Positions 1-7,620 of a stretch of 10,550 nt of DNA are shown in pieces. The position numbers were made by a program, and so were the translations under genes. Numbering within the stretch: the stretch's first letter is position 1; each line of letters starts with the position of its first letter. Origin of the DNA: Bacillota bacterium (GTDB lineage Bacteria > Bacillota > Dethiobacteria > Dethiobacterales > Dethiobacteraceae); the NCBI GenBank assembly GCA_018725345.1, contig QLUI01000037.1, positions 1 through 10,550 of the forward strand. Direction: 5' to 3'. The notes below the pieces were generated by a model. It ran no database searches and was not told where the DNA came from. It saw nothing but the letters and a program-made list of their open reading frames with translations.

Positions 1-2
1 GG

Positions 3-1805
3 ATGACGATGCAGCAAAGTCAGATTCGTAATTTTAGCATTATTGCACATATAGACCATGGTAAATCCACGTTGGCCGATAGGCTGCTGGAATTTACCGG
101 TGCGCTTGCAAAGCGGGAGATGGCTGAGCAGGTTCTTGATCAAATGGATCTAGAAAGGGAACGCGGCATTACAATTAAACTTCAGGCGGTGCGTCTGCTT
201 TACCTTGCCAAAAACGGGCAGGAATACAGCTTAAATTTGATTGATACACCCGGACACGTGGATTTCACTTATGAAGTTTCCCGCAGCCTGGCAGCCTGCG
301 AAGGGGCGCTGCTCGTGATAGACGCGGTACAGGGGATTGAGGCGCAGACCTTGGCCAATGTTTATCTGGCGACAGAAAACAATCTGGAAATTATACCGGT
401 GATCAATAAAATAGATTTGCCAAATGCCGATGTGGATAAAACAAAGCGGGAACTGGAAGAGATCATTGGCCTGGCAGGAGATGACGCGGTGCTTACTTCG
501 GCTAAAGCCGGCATTGGCATTGAGGATGTACTGGAAGCTGTCGTAAACAGGGTGCCGCCGCCGACCGGCGAAGCGGATGCACCTTTGCGCGCTTTGATCT
601 TTGATTCTCATTATGATGCTTACCGCGGTGCCGTGGCTTATGTGCGAGTGATGGAAGGTCAAATTAAGGAACGCATGAAAATTAAAATGATGAGCAACGG
701 GAAAGTATTTGAGGTGGCGGAAGTAGGCGTTTTTCGTCCGAGGATGACTAGAGTAGAGATGCTTAATGTCGGCGAAGTCGGTTATCTGGTGGCCGCAGTC
801 AAAAACGTAAAGGATACCCGGGTGGGGGACACTATTACATCAGCAGAACGGCCGGCAGCGCAGCCATTGCCTGGCTACCGCCGTGCCAACCCCATGGTCT
901 TTTGCGGACTTTACCCGGTGGAAAGCGCCGAATATGAAGATTTGCGGGACGCCCTGGAAAAGCTTAATCTAAACGATGCCGCACTTACTTATGAGCCGGA
1001 AACATCGGCAGCGTTAGGTTTCGGTTTTCGTTGTGGTTTTTTAGGTCTTTTACATATGGAGATTATCCAGGAGAGGTTGGAGAGGGAGTATCAGCTAACG
1101 TTGATTACTACTGCCCCAAACGTGGTTTACCGGGTTAATTTGCATAACGGAGCTACAATAAACATTGATAATCCCGCACGGCTGCCAAATTCTGCCGAAA
1201 TTGTCTCGGTCGAGGAACCCTATGTTACCGCCCGCGTCATAGTGCCAACCGAGTACGTGGGTCAGGTGATGGAGCTTTGCCAGGAGAAACGAGGCATTTT
1301 TGTCAATATGGAATATCTTGAAGCCTTACGGGCGGTCTTAACTTACGAAATGCCTCTCTCTGAAATCGTTTTTGATTTCTTTGACCTACTAAAATCAAAG
1401 ACGCGAGGCTATGCCTCCTTAGATTATGAACTGTTGGGCTACCGTGTTTCCAAACTTGTAAAAGTTGATTTGTTGATTAACGGTCAAGCAGTAGATGCGC
1501 TGTCTTTTATCAGCCATGTAGAAAGAGCTTACCAGCGGGGCCGTGAATTAACCGGAAAATTGCGGGAAATTATCCCGCGACAAATGTTTGAGGTTCCGCT
1601 CCAAGCCTCGATCGGCCAGAAGGTTATCGCTCGGGAAACAATTAAAGCTATGCGCAAAAATGTGCTAGATAAGTGTTACGGCGGCGATATCACGCGCAAA
1701 CGTAAGTTGTTGGAGAAACAAAAAGCGGGCAAAAAACGGATGAAGCAGGTGGGCAATGTGGAGATTCCCCAGGAAGCTTTCATGGCCGTATTGCGGATTA
1801 ATTGA
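3..1805 (+). CDS. lepA: Elongation factor 4 (LepA), ribosome-associated GTPase
   Basis: EF4/LepA is a cytoplasmic translational GTPase related to EF-G that binds the ribosome; back-translocation and roles in initiation or 30S assembly have been proposed. All G motifs are visible: AHIDHGKST (P-loop, residues 15-23), the ERGITIK switch I segment, DTPGH (81-85), NKID (135-138) and TSAK (165-168). EF-G-like domains follow, then the LepA-specific C-terminal domain, with GYASLDYE and a basic end containing KQKAGKKRMKQVG. At 600 aa it has the full family length. The start is uncertain: ATG codons lie at 3 and 9, and only two bases (GG) are visible upstream. If those are the end of a Shine-Dalgarno sequence, the ATG at 9 has the better spacing. 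The TGA stop overlaps the hemW start region. Identity is essentially certain; only the start is open. Confidence 0.98.
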   Translation: MTMQQSQIRNFSIIAHIDHGKSTLADRLLEFTGALAKREMAEQVLDQMDLERERGITIKLQAVRLLYLAKNGQEYSLNLIDTPGHVDFTYEVSRSLAACEGALLVIDAVQGIEAQTLANVYLATENNLEIIPVINKIDLPNADVDKTKRELEEIIGLAGDDAVLTSAKAGIGIEDVLEAVVNRVPPPTGEADAPLRALIFDSHYDAYRGAVAYVRVMEGQIKERMKIKMMSNGKVFEVAEVGVFRPRMTRVEMLNVGEVGYLVAAVKNVKDTRVGDTITSAERPAAQPLPGYRRANPMVFCGLYPVESAEYEDLRDALEKLNLNDAALTYEPETSAALGFGFRCGFLGLLHMEIIQERLEREYQLTLITTAPNVVYRVNLHNGATINIDNPARLPNSAEIVSVEEPYVTARVIVPTEYVGQVMELCQEKRGIFVNMEYLEALRAVLTYEMPLSEIVFDFFDLLKSKTRGYASLDYELLGYRVSKLVKVDLLINGQAVDALSFISHVERAYQRGRELTGKLREIIPRQMFEVPLQASIGQKVIARETIKAMRKNVLDKCYGGDITRKRKLLEKQKAGKKRMKQVGNVEIPQEAFMAVLRIN

Positions 1806-1807
1806 GG

Positions 1808-2947
1808 ATGAAAATAGCCGTTTACATTCATATTCCCTACTGCAGTTCAAAATGTATTTATTGCGATTTTCTTTCTTCTCCGAATTTGGCTATCGGTTCG
1901 GCAGAATATTTGCGGGCGCTTGAGCAAGAACTTACTCTGCGCAGTCGGGAATTGCGGGAGGCAGGCGTTGTGGTCGATACCGTCTATATTGGCGGCGGCA
2001 CACCCACAGTTCTTTCTGCGGCGGAGTTGTCTGCACTGTTGTCTGCCTGCCGCACCCATTTGCCGCCTACCGGTGGCACAGAATGGACTGTCGAAGTAAA
2101 TCCCGGTACTATTGACCGAGCTAAAGCCGTCGTGTTGCGTGACGGCGGTGTAAACCGCATCAGCCTTGGCGTTCAAGACATAAACGACGACAGGCTCGCT
2201 CTCCTTGGGAGAACGCATACATTCGCCCAGGCTAGGCAGGCATTTACTTTGTGCAGAGAGTTTTTTAACGCTCTGTCTGTTGATGTGATGATTGGCTTAC
2301 CCGGCCAAAAAGCTGCTGACTCTGCAGAAACGGTAGAGGAGCTTTGTGCCTGGCAGCCGGAGCATTTTTCTCTCTACGGATTGAAAGTGGAGTCAGGTAC
2401 GCGCCTTGAGGGGCTTCTGGAGCAAGGAGAGGTAACACTCCCATCAGAAGAGGAAGCTTTGCTCATGATGCAACAGGGCAAGGAGATTCTTACTGCACAC
2501 GGATTTAATCACTATGAAATTGCAAATTTTGCCAAACCAGGTCATCAATGTCGTCATAATTTAAGTTACTGGGAAAATCGCCCGTATCTTGGTTTGGGGC
2601 TGGGCGCTCATTCTTATTGGCAGAACAGCCGTTACCGTAATACGGCAGATCTGCCGCTTTACCAAAATTCCCTCCTGGCAGGGAACCTGCCGCCGGTAGC
2701 TATCCATCCTGTCGAAATGCGCGAAGAAATGGAAGATACAATGATGCTTGGGCTTAGGCTGACTGCCGGTGTGTCTTTTAAGGAATTTCAGCGCCGCTTC
2801 CGGCTTGACTTACGCACGCTGTTTGCTGCGGAAATCCATGGACTTGCAGAGAGAGGCTTAATTGAATGTGATTCGGAAGCAATTCGCCTCAGCCGACGTG
2901 GATTGCCGCTGGCTAACTTAGTTTTTGCCGAGTTTATCACTGTCTAA
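1808..2947 (+). CDS. hemW: Radical SAM heme chaperone HemW
   Basis: HemW is a radical-SAM family protein that binds heme and is thought to deliver it to membrane respiratory proteins. It was long misannotated as oxygen-independent coproporphyrinogen III oxidase (HemN). Counting from the ATG at 1808 (379 aa), the 4Fe-4S cluster cysteines are C12, C16 and C19 in CSSKCIYCDF. The CDF ending is typical of HemW and differs from the CxxxCxxCxC of true HemN. GGGTPT (62-67) is the glycine-rich SAM-binding motif, followed by EVNPGT, RISLGVQ and the HemW signature HNLSYW (250-255) with GLGLGAHSY. A TTG at 1802 would add two residues and overlap the lepA stop (TTGA). Neither start has a good Shine-Dalgarno, so translation is probably coupled to lepA. 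I chose the ATG because MKIAVYIHIPYC matches the usual family N terminus. Function is inferred from family membership. Confidence 0.94.
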   Translation: MKIAVYIHIPYCSSKCIYCDFLSSPNLAIGSAEYLRALEQELTLRSRELREAGVVVDTVYIGGGTPTVLSAAELSALLSACRTHLPPTGGTEWTVEVNPGTIDRAKAVVLRDGGVNRISLGVQDINDDRLALLGRTHTFAQARQAFTLCREFFNALSVDVMIGLPGQKAADSAETVEELCAWQPEHFSLYGLKVESGTRLEGLLEQGEVTLPSEEEALLMMQQGKEILTAHGFNHYEIANFAKPGHQCRHNLSYWENRPYLGLGLGAHSYWQNSRYRNTADLPLYQNSLLAGNLPPVAIHPVEMREEMEDTMMLGLRLTAGVSFKEFQRRFRLDLRTLFAAEIHGLAERGLIECDSEAIRLSRRGLPLANLVFAEFITV

Positions 2948-2949
2948 CC

Positions 2950-2979
2950 TTGACAACAACCTGCTTAAAATGGTATTTT
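2950..2979 (+). promoter_or_regulatory. Sigma-A type promoter of the hrcA-dnaK operon
   Basis: A perfect -35 box TTGACA (2950-2955) begins two bases after the hemW stop codon. An 18-nt spacer leads to a -10 box TATTTT (2974-2979; 4 of 6 match to TATAAT) preceded directly by TG plus one base (2971-2973), an extended -10. Predicted transcription starts near 2986, just before the CIRCE operator. The location between hemW and hrcA and the pairing with CIRCE support a housekeeping sigma factor promoter under HrcA repression. The start site is inferred from spacing. Confidence 0.8.
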
Positions 2980-2989
2980 TGTAATAGCT

Positions 2990-3016
2990 TTAGCACTCAT
3001 AAACAGAGAGTGCTAA
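2990..3016 (+). promoter_or_regulatory. CIRCE operator (HrcA binding site)
   Basis: Perfect CIRCE consensus inverted repeat: TTAGCACTC (2990-2998), a 9-nt spacer (2999-3007), and GAGTGCTAA (3008-3016). All 18 arm positions match. It sits just downstream of the -10 box and so would be in the transcribed leader, 18 nt before the hrcA start codon. In Firmicutes HrcA binds this element as a dimer and represses the operon until heat or protein misfolding reduces HrcA activity. In RNA the arms could form a 9-bp stem with a 9-nt loop, ending 3 nt before the hrcA Shine-Dalgarno. Confidence 0.98.
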
Positions 3017-3033
3017 GTTAAGGAGGAAAACAA

Positions 3034-4062
3034 ATGGCTGGATTGAGTGATAGAAAACAAAAAATCCTCCAAGCCGTTGTTACCGACTATATCCAAACGG
3101 CTGAACCAGTAGGTTCGAGGTCCATTTCCAGGCGCTATAAATTGAATCTCTCCGCTGCCACCATCCGCAATGAAATGTCAGATCTGGAAGAGCTAGGCTT
3201 TTTGACTCAACCTCATACGTCGGCAGGCCGGATTCCTTCGCAGCAGGGTTACCGTTTTTATGTGGATGCTTTGATGGGTCCGCCTAACTTGACACGGCAG
3301 GAGGAAACATACCTGGCAAATGTTTTTACCCAGCTGCAGAAAATGAGGGAAATTGACCAAATTATCCAGCAGACAGCTAAGGTGTTATCGGTGTTGACCA
3401 GTTATACGTCGCTGGTGCTGGGACCGCAGTTTCGCCATAGTGCATTCAAGCAAATGCGTTTGGTTCCGTTAGATGAACAAAAAGCGCTGGTGGTACTGAT
3501 TACCAGCGTCGGTCATATTAAGCATAGAGTAATTAACTTGCCGCAGGCACTAAGCAGCCAGGAACTGAACCAGATTGTCAGCTATCTTAATGAGCAACTG
3601 GCAGGACAAACTATAGAAAATCTTTCTGCCACCCGGCTGAGGCAGCTCCGCAGCGACCTTTACGCCCGGATTGATCTGCTCAGCCAAGTGTTGCAACTTC
3701 TGGATGAAAGCTCGGCTGATGGTGAAGGGAGAGTGTTTTTGGGAGGAACATCCAACATTCTTAACCAACCGGAGTTTAAGGACGTAGAGAAAATCAAACA
3801 CCTTTTAACTTTGTTTGAGGAAGGAAGCAGACTTACTTTTGTCTTGGAAACATCTTCGGAGGGCGTTTCGATTCGCATCGGCACCGAAAATGCTATTACC
3901 GAAATGAGTGATTGCAGCCTAATTACGGCTACCTATCAGTTGGATAACCGTCCTGTTGGTGCCATTGGCGTAATGGGACCTACTCGCATGGAATACTCGC
4001 GTGTGATCACCATTATTGAACATATTGCCAGTCACTTGAACTTTGTGGTGCAAGATTTATGA
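3034..4062 (+). CDS. hrcA: Heat-inducible transcription repressor HrcA
   Basis: HrcA represses class I heat-shock operons (dnaK and groE) by binding CIRCE; its folding and activity depend on GroEL in B. subtilis. The 342-aa protein has the usual family length. Residues 1 to about 80 form the winged helix-turn-helix, with LSDRKQKIL near the N terminus, EPVGSRSIS, ATIRNEMSDLE (42-52) and the HrcA hallmark LGFLTQPHTSAGRIPS followed by GYRFYVD. The remainder is the GAF-like inserted and dimerisation region. The ATG at 3034 is set by a strong AAGGAGG at 3020-3026 with 7-nt spacing. It is first in the chaperone operon, directly behind its own operator, so negative autoregulation is the clear expectation. 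The stop is followed after 17 nt by grpE. No anomalies are seen. Confidence 0.98.
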   Translation: MAGLSDRKQKILQAVVTDYIQTAEPVGSRSISRRYKLNLSAATIRNEMSDLEELGFLTQPHTSAGRIPSQQGYRFYVDALMGPPNLTRQEETYLANVFTQLQKMREIDQIIQQTAKVLSVLTSYTSLVLGPQFRHSAFKQMRLVPLDEQKALVVLITSVGHIKHRVINLPQALSSQELNQIVSYLNEQLAGQTIENLSATRLRQLRSDLYARIDLLSQVLQLLDESSADGEGRVFLGGTSNILNQPEFKDVEKIKHLLTLFEEGSRLTFVLETSSEGVSIRIGTENAITEMSDCSLITATYQLDNRPVGAIGVMGPTRMEYSRVITIIEHIASHLNFVVQDL

Positions 4063-4079
4063 TGGGTGAGGTGATGTAA

Positions 4080-4607
4080 ATGAACGAGGAAGAAAAAAAG
4101 ATTTTCGCTGAAGAAGAGGTGCTTTCCGGCGAGCTAGAAGAGAGCCGGCAAACGCCAAGTGATGCGGACAGTACTGAGTTGGTCAGATTGCAGGAGGAAA
4201 ATGCTCAGCTTTTTGCACGGTTGCAACGCCTACAAGCAGACTTTGATAATTATAGAAAGCGAGTGAAAGCAGACAAGCAGGAATGGACTGCGCAGGCAGT
4301 CTGCGATATCGTCAGAGAACTTTTGCCGGTAGTTGATAATCTGGAACGTGCTTTGGAAGCAAGCGGTTCCCCTGAATTACTACTCTCAGGTGTGGATCTT
4401 GTGACTAAACAGTTTTTGTCTGTGCTAAACAAGCATGGGCTCAGCACAATTGAAGCATGCGGCGTCCAGTTTGATCCTACCTGCCACCATGCTATTATGC
4501 AGCTGGAGTGTGCTGAGCCGGAAAATATGGTGGTGGAAGAACTGCAAAAAGGGTACAGGCTTAATCAGCGCTTGCTCCGTCCTAGCATGGTAAAAGTGGC
4601 AAAGTAA
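4080..4607 (+). CDS. grpE: Nucleotide exchange factor GrpE
   Basis: GrpE is the cytoplasmic cochaperone that releases ADP from DnaK and acts as a dimer, also serving as a thermosensor in several bacteria. The 175-aa product has an acidic, low-complexity N terminus (residues 1 to about 35), a long helix or coiled-coil region with LQADFDNYRKRVKADKQE, the central four-helix-bundle region (RELLPVVDNLERAL), and the C-terminal beta-wing ending in the conserved PSMVKVAK. Length is slightly short but within the family range; variation is in the acidic N tail. The ATG at 4080 is preceded by GAGGTGAT (4068-4075), an 8-base match to the anti-Shine-Dalgarno, at 4-nt spacing. It lies between hrcA and dnaK, as in other Firmicutes. 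Confidence 0.97.
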   Translation: MNEEEKKIFAEEEVLSGELEESRQTPSDADSTELVRLQEENAQLFARLQRLQADFDNYRKRVKADKQEWTAQAVCDIVRELLPVVDNLERALEASGSPELLLSGVDLVTKQFLSVLNKHGLSTIEACGVQFDPTCHHAIMQLECAEPENMVVEELQKGYRLNQRLLRPSMVKVAK

Positions 4608-4648
4608 TTTTTTAGAGATATTTAAGAATTTAGACAGGAGGAAATAAA
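4608..4648 (+). other. AT-rich grpE-dnaK intergenic leader with strong dnaK RBS
   Basis: This 41-nt gap is the largest within the operon. It is AT-rich (starting with a run of T and then TTTAAGAATTTAG), has no inverted repeat that would make a terminator, and no convincing -35/-10 pair. It ends with AGGAGGA (4636-4642) six nt before the dnaK ATG, the strongest ribosome binding site among the three chaperone cistrons grpE, dnaK and dnaJ, in keeping with the high DnaK expression expected. An mRNA cleavage site here is possible by analogy with B. subtilis but is not shown by the sequence. Confidence 0.6.
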
Positions 4649-6466
4649 ATGGGTAAAGTTATCGGTATTGACCTTGGGACAACAAACTCTGTGGTTGCAG
4701 TAATGGAAGGTGGGGAACCGCAAATAATTGCTAATGTTGAAGGCGAAAGAATCACGCCTTCCGTAGTAGCGTTTAGTAAGGCGGGAGAACTGTTGGTGGG
4801 GCAGGTCGCTAAGCGTCAATCCATCACCAATCCTGAAAGAACTATTGCCTCGATTAAACGGCAGATGGGGACTAATCATACGGTTAAAATTGACGAAAAA
4901 AATTATACTCCTCAGGAAATTTCTGCTATGGTGCTGCAGAAGCTGAAAAAAGATGCGGAAAGTTATCTTGGGGAAAAAATAGATAAAGCGGTTATTACTG
5001 TGCCGGCCTATTTTACCGATGCTCAGCGCCAGGCTACCAAAGATGCCGGTAAGATTGCAGGGCTTGAGGTGCTGCGTATTATTAATGAGCCTACCGCTGC
5101 GGCACTGGCTTATGGCATGGATAAAGGAAATGACCATACTATTCTTGTCTTTGACTTGGGCGGCGGTACGTTTGACGTCTCGATTTTGGAGTTGGGTGAC
5201 GGCGTTTTTGAAGTAAAAGCCACCAGCGGTAACAATCGCCTGGGTGGAGATGATTTTGATGAAAAAGTAATCAATTATCTGGCAGAGCAATTTAAAAAAG
5301 AGCAGGGCATTGATTTGAGAACTGACAAAATGGCGCTGCAGCGTTTAAAAGAAGCGGCAGAAAAAGCCAAAGTCGAACTTTCCAATTTGGCTACCACCAA
5401 TATCAATCTGCCATTTATCACTGCCACGGCAGAGGGTCCCAAACATTTAGACATGAACCTGACCAGGGCAAAATTTAATGATCTGACGGCTGACTTGGTG
5501 GAAGCTACAATGGGACCGACACGCAACGCTTTAAAGGATAGTGGCCTGAAAGCGGAGAATATCGACAGAGTAATTTTAGTAGGCGGCTCTACCCGGATTC
5601 CAGCGGTGCAGGAAGCGATAAAAATTCTAATCGGCAAAGAACCGCACAAAGGTGTAAATCCAGATGAGGTGGTGGCGTTAGGTGCGGCCATCCAAGCCGG
5701 CGTGTTGGCTGGAGAAGTAAAAGATGTTTTGTTGTTGGATGTTACACCGCTTTCCTTGGGGATAGAAACTTTGGGCGGTGTTTTTACCAAAATTATTGAA
5801 CGTAACACTACTATCCCTACTGCAAAGAAGCAGACTTTCTCCACCGCGGCTGACAGCCAGACTCAGGTAGATATCCATGTGTTGCAGGGCGAACGGTCTA
5901 TGGCAGCCGGTAACAAAACATTGGGTCGCTTTAGTCTGGACGGTATTCCGCCTGCTCCGCGCGGCATTCCGCAAATTGAAGTATCTTTTGATATTGATGC
6001 CAACGGAATTGTAAATGTGTCGGCTAAAGATAATGCCACCGGCAAAGAGCAAAAAATCACCATTACCGCTTCAGCGGGACTTAGTGATAAGGAAATTGAT
6101 GAGATGGTGAAAAATGCCGAGCAATTCGCCGCAGAAGATGAGAAACGCAGAGAACTGGCGGATGCACGCAATGAGTCTGATTCACTTTGCTATTCCACAG
6201 AAAAAATGCTGCGTGAACTGGGAGATAAAGTTGATAGCACTCAAAAAGAGGAAATTGAGGCGGTTATCACTAAGCTGAAGGATGTGTCGTCCAAAGAGGA
6301 TATTGCTGCCATGCGCAGCGAAATGGAAACACTGACAAAGCACTTGCATGAGCTATCGATTAAGCTTTACCAGCAGCAAGAGGATGAAGCAAAGCCTGCA
6401 GAGGAAGGCGGACAGTCTGAGACGGTAGATGCCGAATATGAGGTCGTAGACGAAGATAAAAAATAG
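4649..6466 (+). CDS. dnaK: Molecular chaperone DnaK (Hsp70)
   Basis: DnaK is the ATP-dependent Hsp70 chaperone that binds exposed hydrophobic segments of client proteins with DnaJ and GrpE. The 605-aa sequence is complete. The nucleotide-binding domain shows GIDLGTTNS (6-14), IINEPTAAALAYG (E147), DLGGGTFD (169-176) and ILVGGSTRIP. The interdomain linker DVLLLD (359-364) leads to the substrate-binding beta domain (TPLSLGIETLGG, then LQGERSMA and FSLDGIPPAPRG), a helical lid, and an acidic tail ending DAEYEVVDEDKK. The glutamate of the NEPTAAALAYG motif falls about 24 residues earlier than in E. coli DnaK, consistent with the known deletion in Gram-positive DnaKs. The start is fixed by AGGAGGA with 6-nt spacing. 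It is 25 nt upstream of dnaJ. No odd residues noticed. Confidence 0.99.
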   Translation: MGKVIGIDLGTTNSVVAVMEGGEPQIIANVEGERITPSVVAFSKAGELLVGQVAKRQSITNPERTIASIKRQMGTNHTVKIDEKNYTPQEISAMVLQKLKKDAESYLGEKIDKAVITVPAYFTDAQRQATKDAGKIAGLEVLRIINEPTAAALAYGMDKGNDHTILVFDLGGGTFDVSILELGDGVFEVKATSGNNRLGGDDFDEKVINYLAEQFKKEQGIDLRTDKMALQRLKEAAEKAKVELSNLATTNINLPFITATAEGPKHLDMNLTRAKFNDLTADLVEATMGPTRNALKDSGLKAENIDRVILVGGSTRIPAVQEAIKILIGKEPHKGVNPDEVVALGAAIQAGVLAGEVKDVLLLDVTPLSLGIETLGGVFTKIIERNTTIPTAKKQTFSTAADSQTQVDIHVLQGERSMAAGNKTLGRFSLDGIPPAPRGIPQIEVSFDIDANGIVNVSAKDNATGKEQKITITASAGLSDKEIDEMVKNAEQFAAEDEKRRELADARNESDSLCYSTEKMLRELGDKVDSTQKEEIEAVITKLKDVSSKEDIAAMRSEMETLTKHLHELSIKLYQQQEDEAKPAEEGGQSETVDAEYEVVDEDKK

Positions 6467-6491
6467 TGAAGCGTAAGGAATGTGAGCAAAA

Positions 6492-7619
6492 ATGGCTAAA
6501 CGAGATTATTATGATATCCTGGGCTTGTCAAGGGACGCCACTTCCGAGGAGATAAAAAAAGCGTACCGGAAGTTGGCAAGGAAATATCATCCGGACGTTA
6601 ATCAGAGCGATCAAGACGCGGAGAATAAATTTAAGGAAATGAAAGAAGCCTTTGATGTGCTTAGTGAGCCTAGTAGCCGTGAGCATTACGACCGTTTCGG
6701 TCACGCTGCCGAGCAAGGGGCCGGCGGCTTCAATGGGTTTGGGCAAAGCGGTGGTGGCGGCTTCGGATTTGAAGATATTTTTGACACATTTTTTGGCGGC
6801 GGCGGCGGGCGCAGGTCAAACAGCCCGCAGCGGGGAATTGATTTGAGTTATGATTTGGAAATTAGTTTGGAAGACGCCGCATTTGGTTTAGAGACAATCG
6901 TAAAAATACCCAGAGCAGAATCATGTTCCACATGCGGCGGCAGTGGGGCAAAGCCCGGCACGCAGCCTGAAACATGCACCTATTGTAACGGCAGTGGACA
7001 ACAGCAAGTGGTGCGCAATACGGCATTCGGTCGTTTTGTCAGTGCAAGAACCTGCGAAGCCTGCCGTGGAGAGGGGACTTTTATTAAAGAACGCTGCTCC
7101 GCTTGCCAGGGCAGCGGGAGCCAGCAGCACGAGCGGCAGATTGAGGTCAAAGTCCCGGCGGGGGTAGATACAGGCTCCCGTCTCCGTGTCACAGGCGAAG
7201 GGGCAGCCGGCAGCCGCGGCGGTCCTCCCGGTGATTTGTATCTGTTTATTCATATTAAGCCTCATGCTCTCTTTAGACGCGATGGTGACGATATCGTTGT
7301 CGAAGTGCCGGTTTCGTTTGCTCAAGCTGCGCTGGGTACTGAACTGGAAGTGCCGACACTTGATGGGAAGGCGCGCATTAAAGTGCCTGAGGGAACTCAA
7401 CCGGGCACACTGTTTCGTCTGCGCGGCAAAGGGATTCCCCGTTTGCGCGGCTATGGCAGGGGCGACCAGCATGTCCGCGTGAACGTGGTTATTCCTAAAA
7501 AGGTTGCGGGGAAGCAGCGAGAACTGCTGCGTGAATACGCAAAGCTTGCCGGCGAAGAAATTGGGCATCATGATAAAGGTATTATTGATAAGTTGAAGGA
7601 CGCGCTAGGAGGAAAATAG
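6492..7619 (+). CDS. dnaJ: Chaperone protein DnaJ (Hsp40)
   Basis: DnaJ delivers clients to DnaK and stimulates its ATPase. This is a full type-I Hsp40 of 375 aa: J domain at residues 4 to about 69 with the catalytic HPD at 33-35; a Gly/Phe-rich stretch at about 70-110 (GGFNGFGQSGGGGFGFEDIF and a GGGGG run); four zinc-binding CxxCxGxG repeats from C145 to G209 (CSTCGGSG, CTYCNGSG, CEACRGEG, CSACQGSG), all cysteines intact; then the C-terminal client-binding domains (RGGPPGDLY, ALGTELEVPTLDG, LRGKGIPRL). The ATG at 6492 gives the canonical MAKRDYYDILG start. Its Shine-Dalgarno is weaker than that of dnaK: AAGGA at 6475-6479, 12 nt away, or GTGAG at 6482-6486. A lower dnaJ than dnaK output would follow, which is inference. 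The prmA ribosome binding site lies in its last codons. Confidence 0.98.
   Translation: MAKRDYYDILGLSRDATSEEIKKAYRKLARKYHPDVNQSDQDAENKFKEMKEAFDVLSEPSSREHYDRFGHAAEQGAGGFNGFGQSGGGGFGFEDIFDTFFGGGGGRRSNSPQRGIDLSYDLEISLEDAAFGLETIVKIPRAESCSTCGGSGAKPGTQPETCTYCNGSGQQQVVRNTAFGRFVSARTCEACRGEGTFIKERCSACQGSGSQQHERQIEVKVPAGVDTGSRLRVTGEGAAGSRGGPPGDLYLFIHIKPHALFRRDGDDIVVEVPVSFAQAALGTELEVPTLDGKARIKVPEGTQPGTLFRLRGKGIPRLRGYGRGDQHVRVNVVIPKKVAGKQRELLREYAKLAGEEIGHHDKGIIDKLKDALGGK
7607..7613 (+). promoter_or_regulatory. Ribosome binding site of prmA, deciding a GTG start
   Basis: AGGAGGA lies inside the last codons of dnaJ, 7 nt before the GTG at 7621. The first in-frame ATG of prmA is much further in, beyond conserved N-terminal sequence, so this site supports GTG as the true start and suggests translation follows closely on that of dnaJ. 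Confidence 0.85.
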
Positions 7620-7620
7620 C

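Noticed and set aside
231..662. A minus-strand frame of 143 codons opposite lepA, and similar ones opposite hemW, dnaJ and prmA.
   Set aside because: They lie wholly inside conserved genes, have no recognisable domains, and are the expected shadows of the real frames.
2643..2691. A perfect 14-bp palindrome (CGGCAGATCTGCCG, 2643-2656) followed by a 6-bp stem with GAA loop (2677-2691) within hemW.
   Set aside because: About 0.6 perfect 14-bp palindromes are expected by chance in a window this size. There is no T-run, the site is in mid-gene, and the encoded residues run smoothly on.
4286..4301. Hairpin GACTGC-GCAG-GCAGTC within grpE.
   Set aside because: No following T-run and located in coding sequence; consistent with chance. 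The same applies to the GCGGGA/TCCCGC hairpin at 1562-1578 in lepA.
4622..5290. A 222-codon open frame on the minus strand opposite dnaK, with another of 189 codons at 5275-5844.
   Set aside because: Long antisense frames opposite dnaK are a known by-product of its codon bias. The translations show no recognisable domain, and the + strand gene is a complete, conserved DnaK.
6234..6242. A CIRCE-like half site (ATAGCACTC, 8 of 9) within dnaK.
   Set aside because: There is no GAGTGCTAA arm at the required 9-nt spacing; it is coding sequence for a conserved lid segment.
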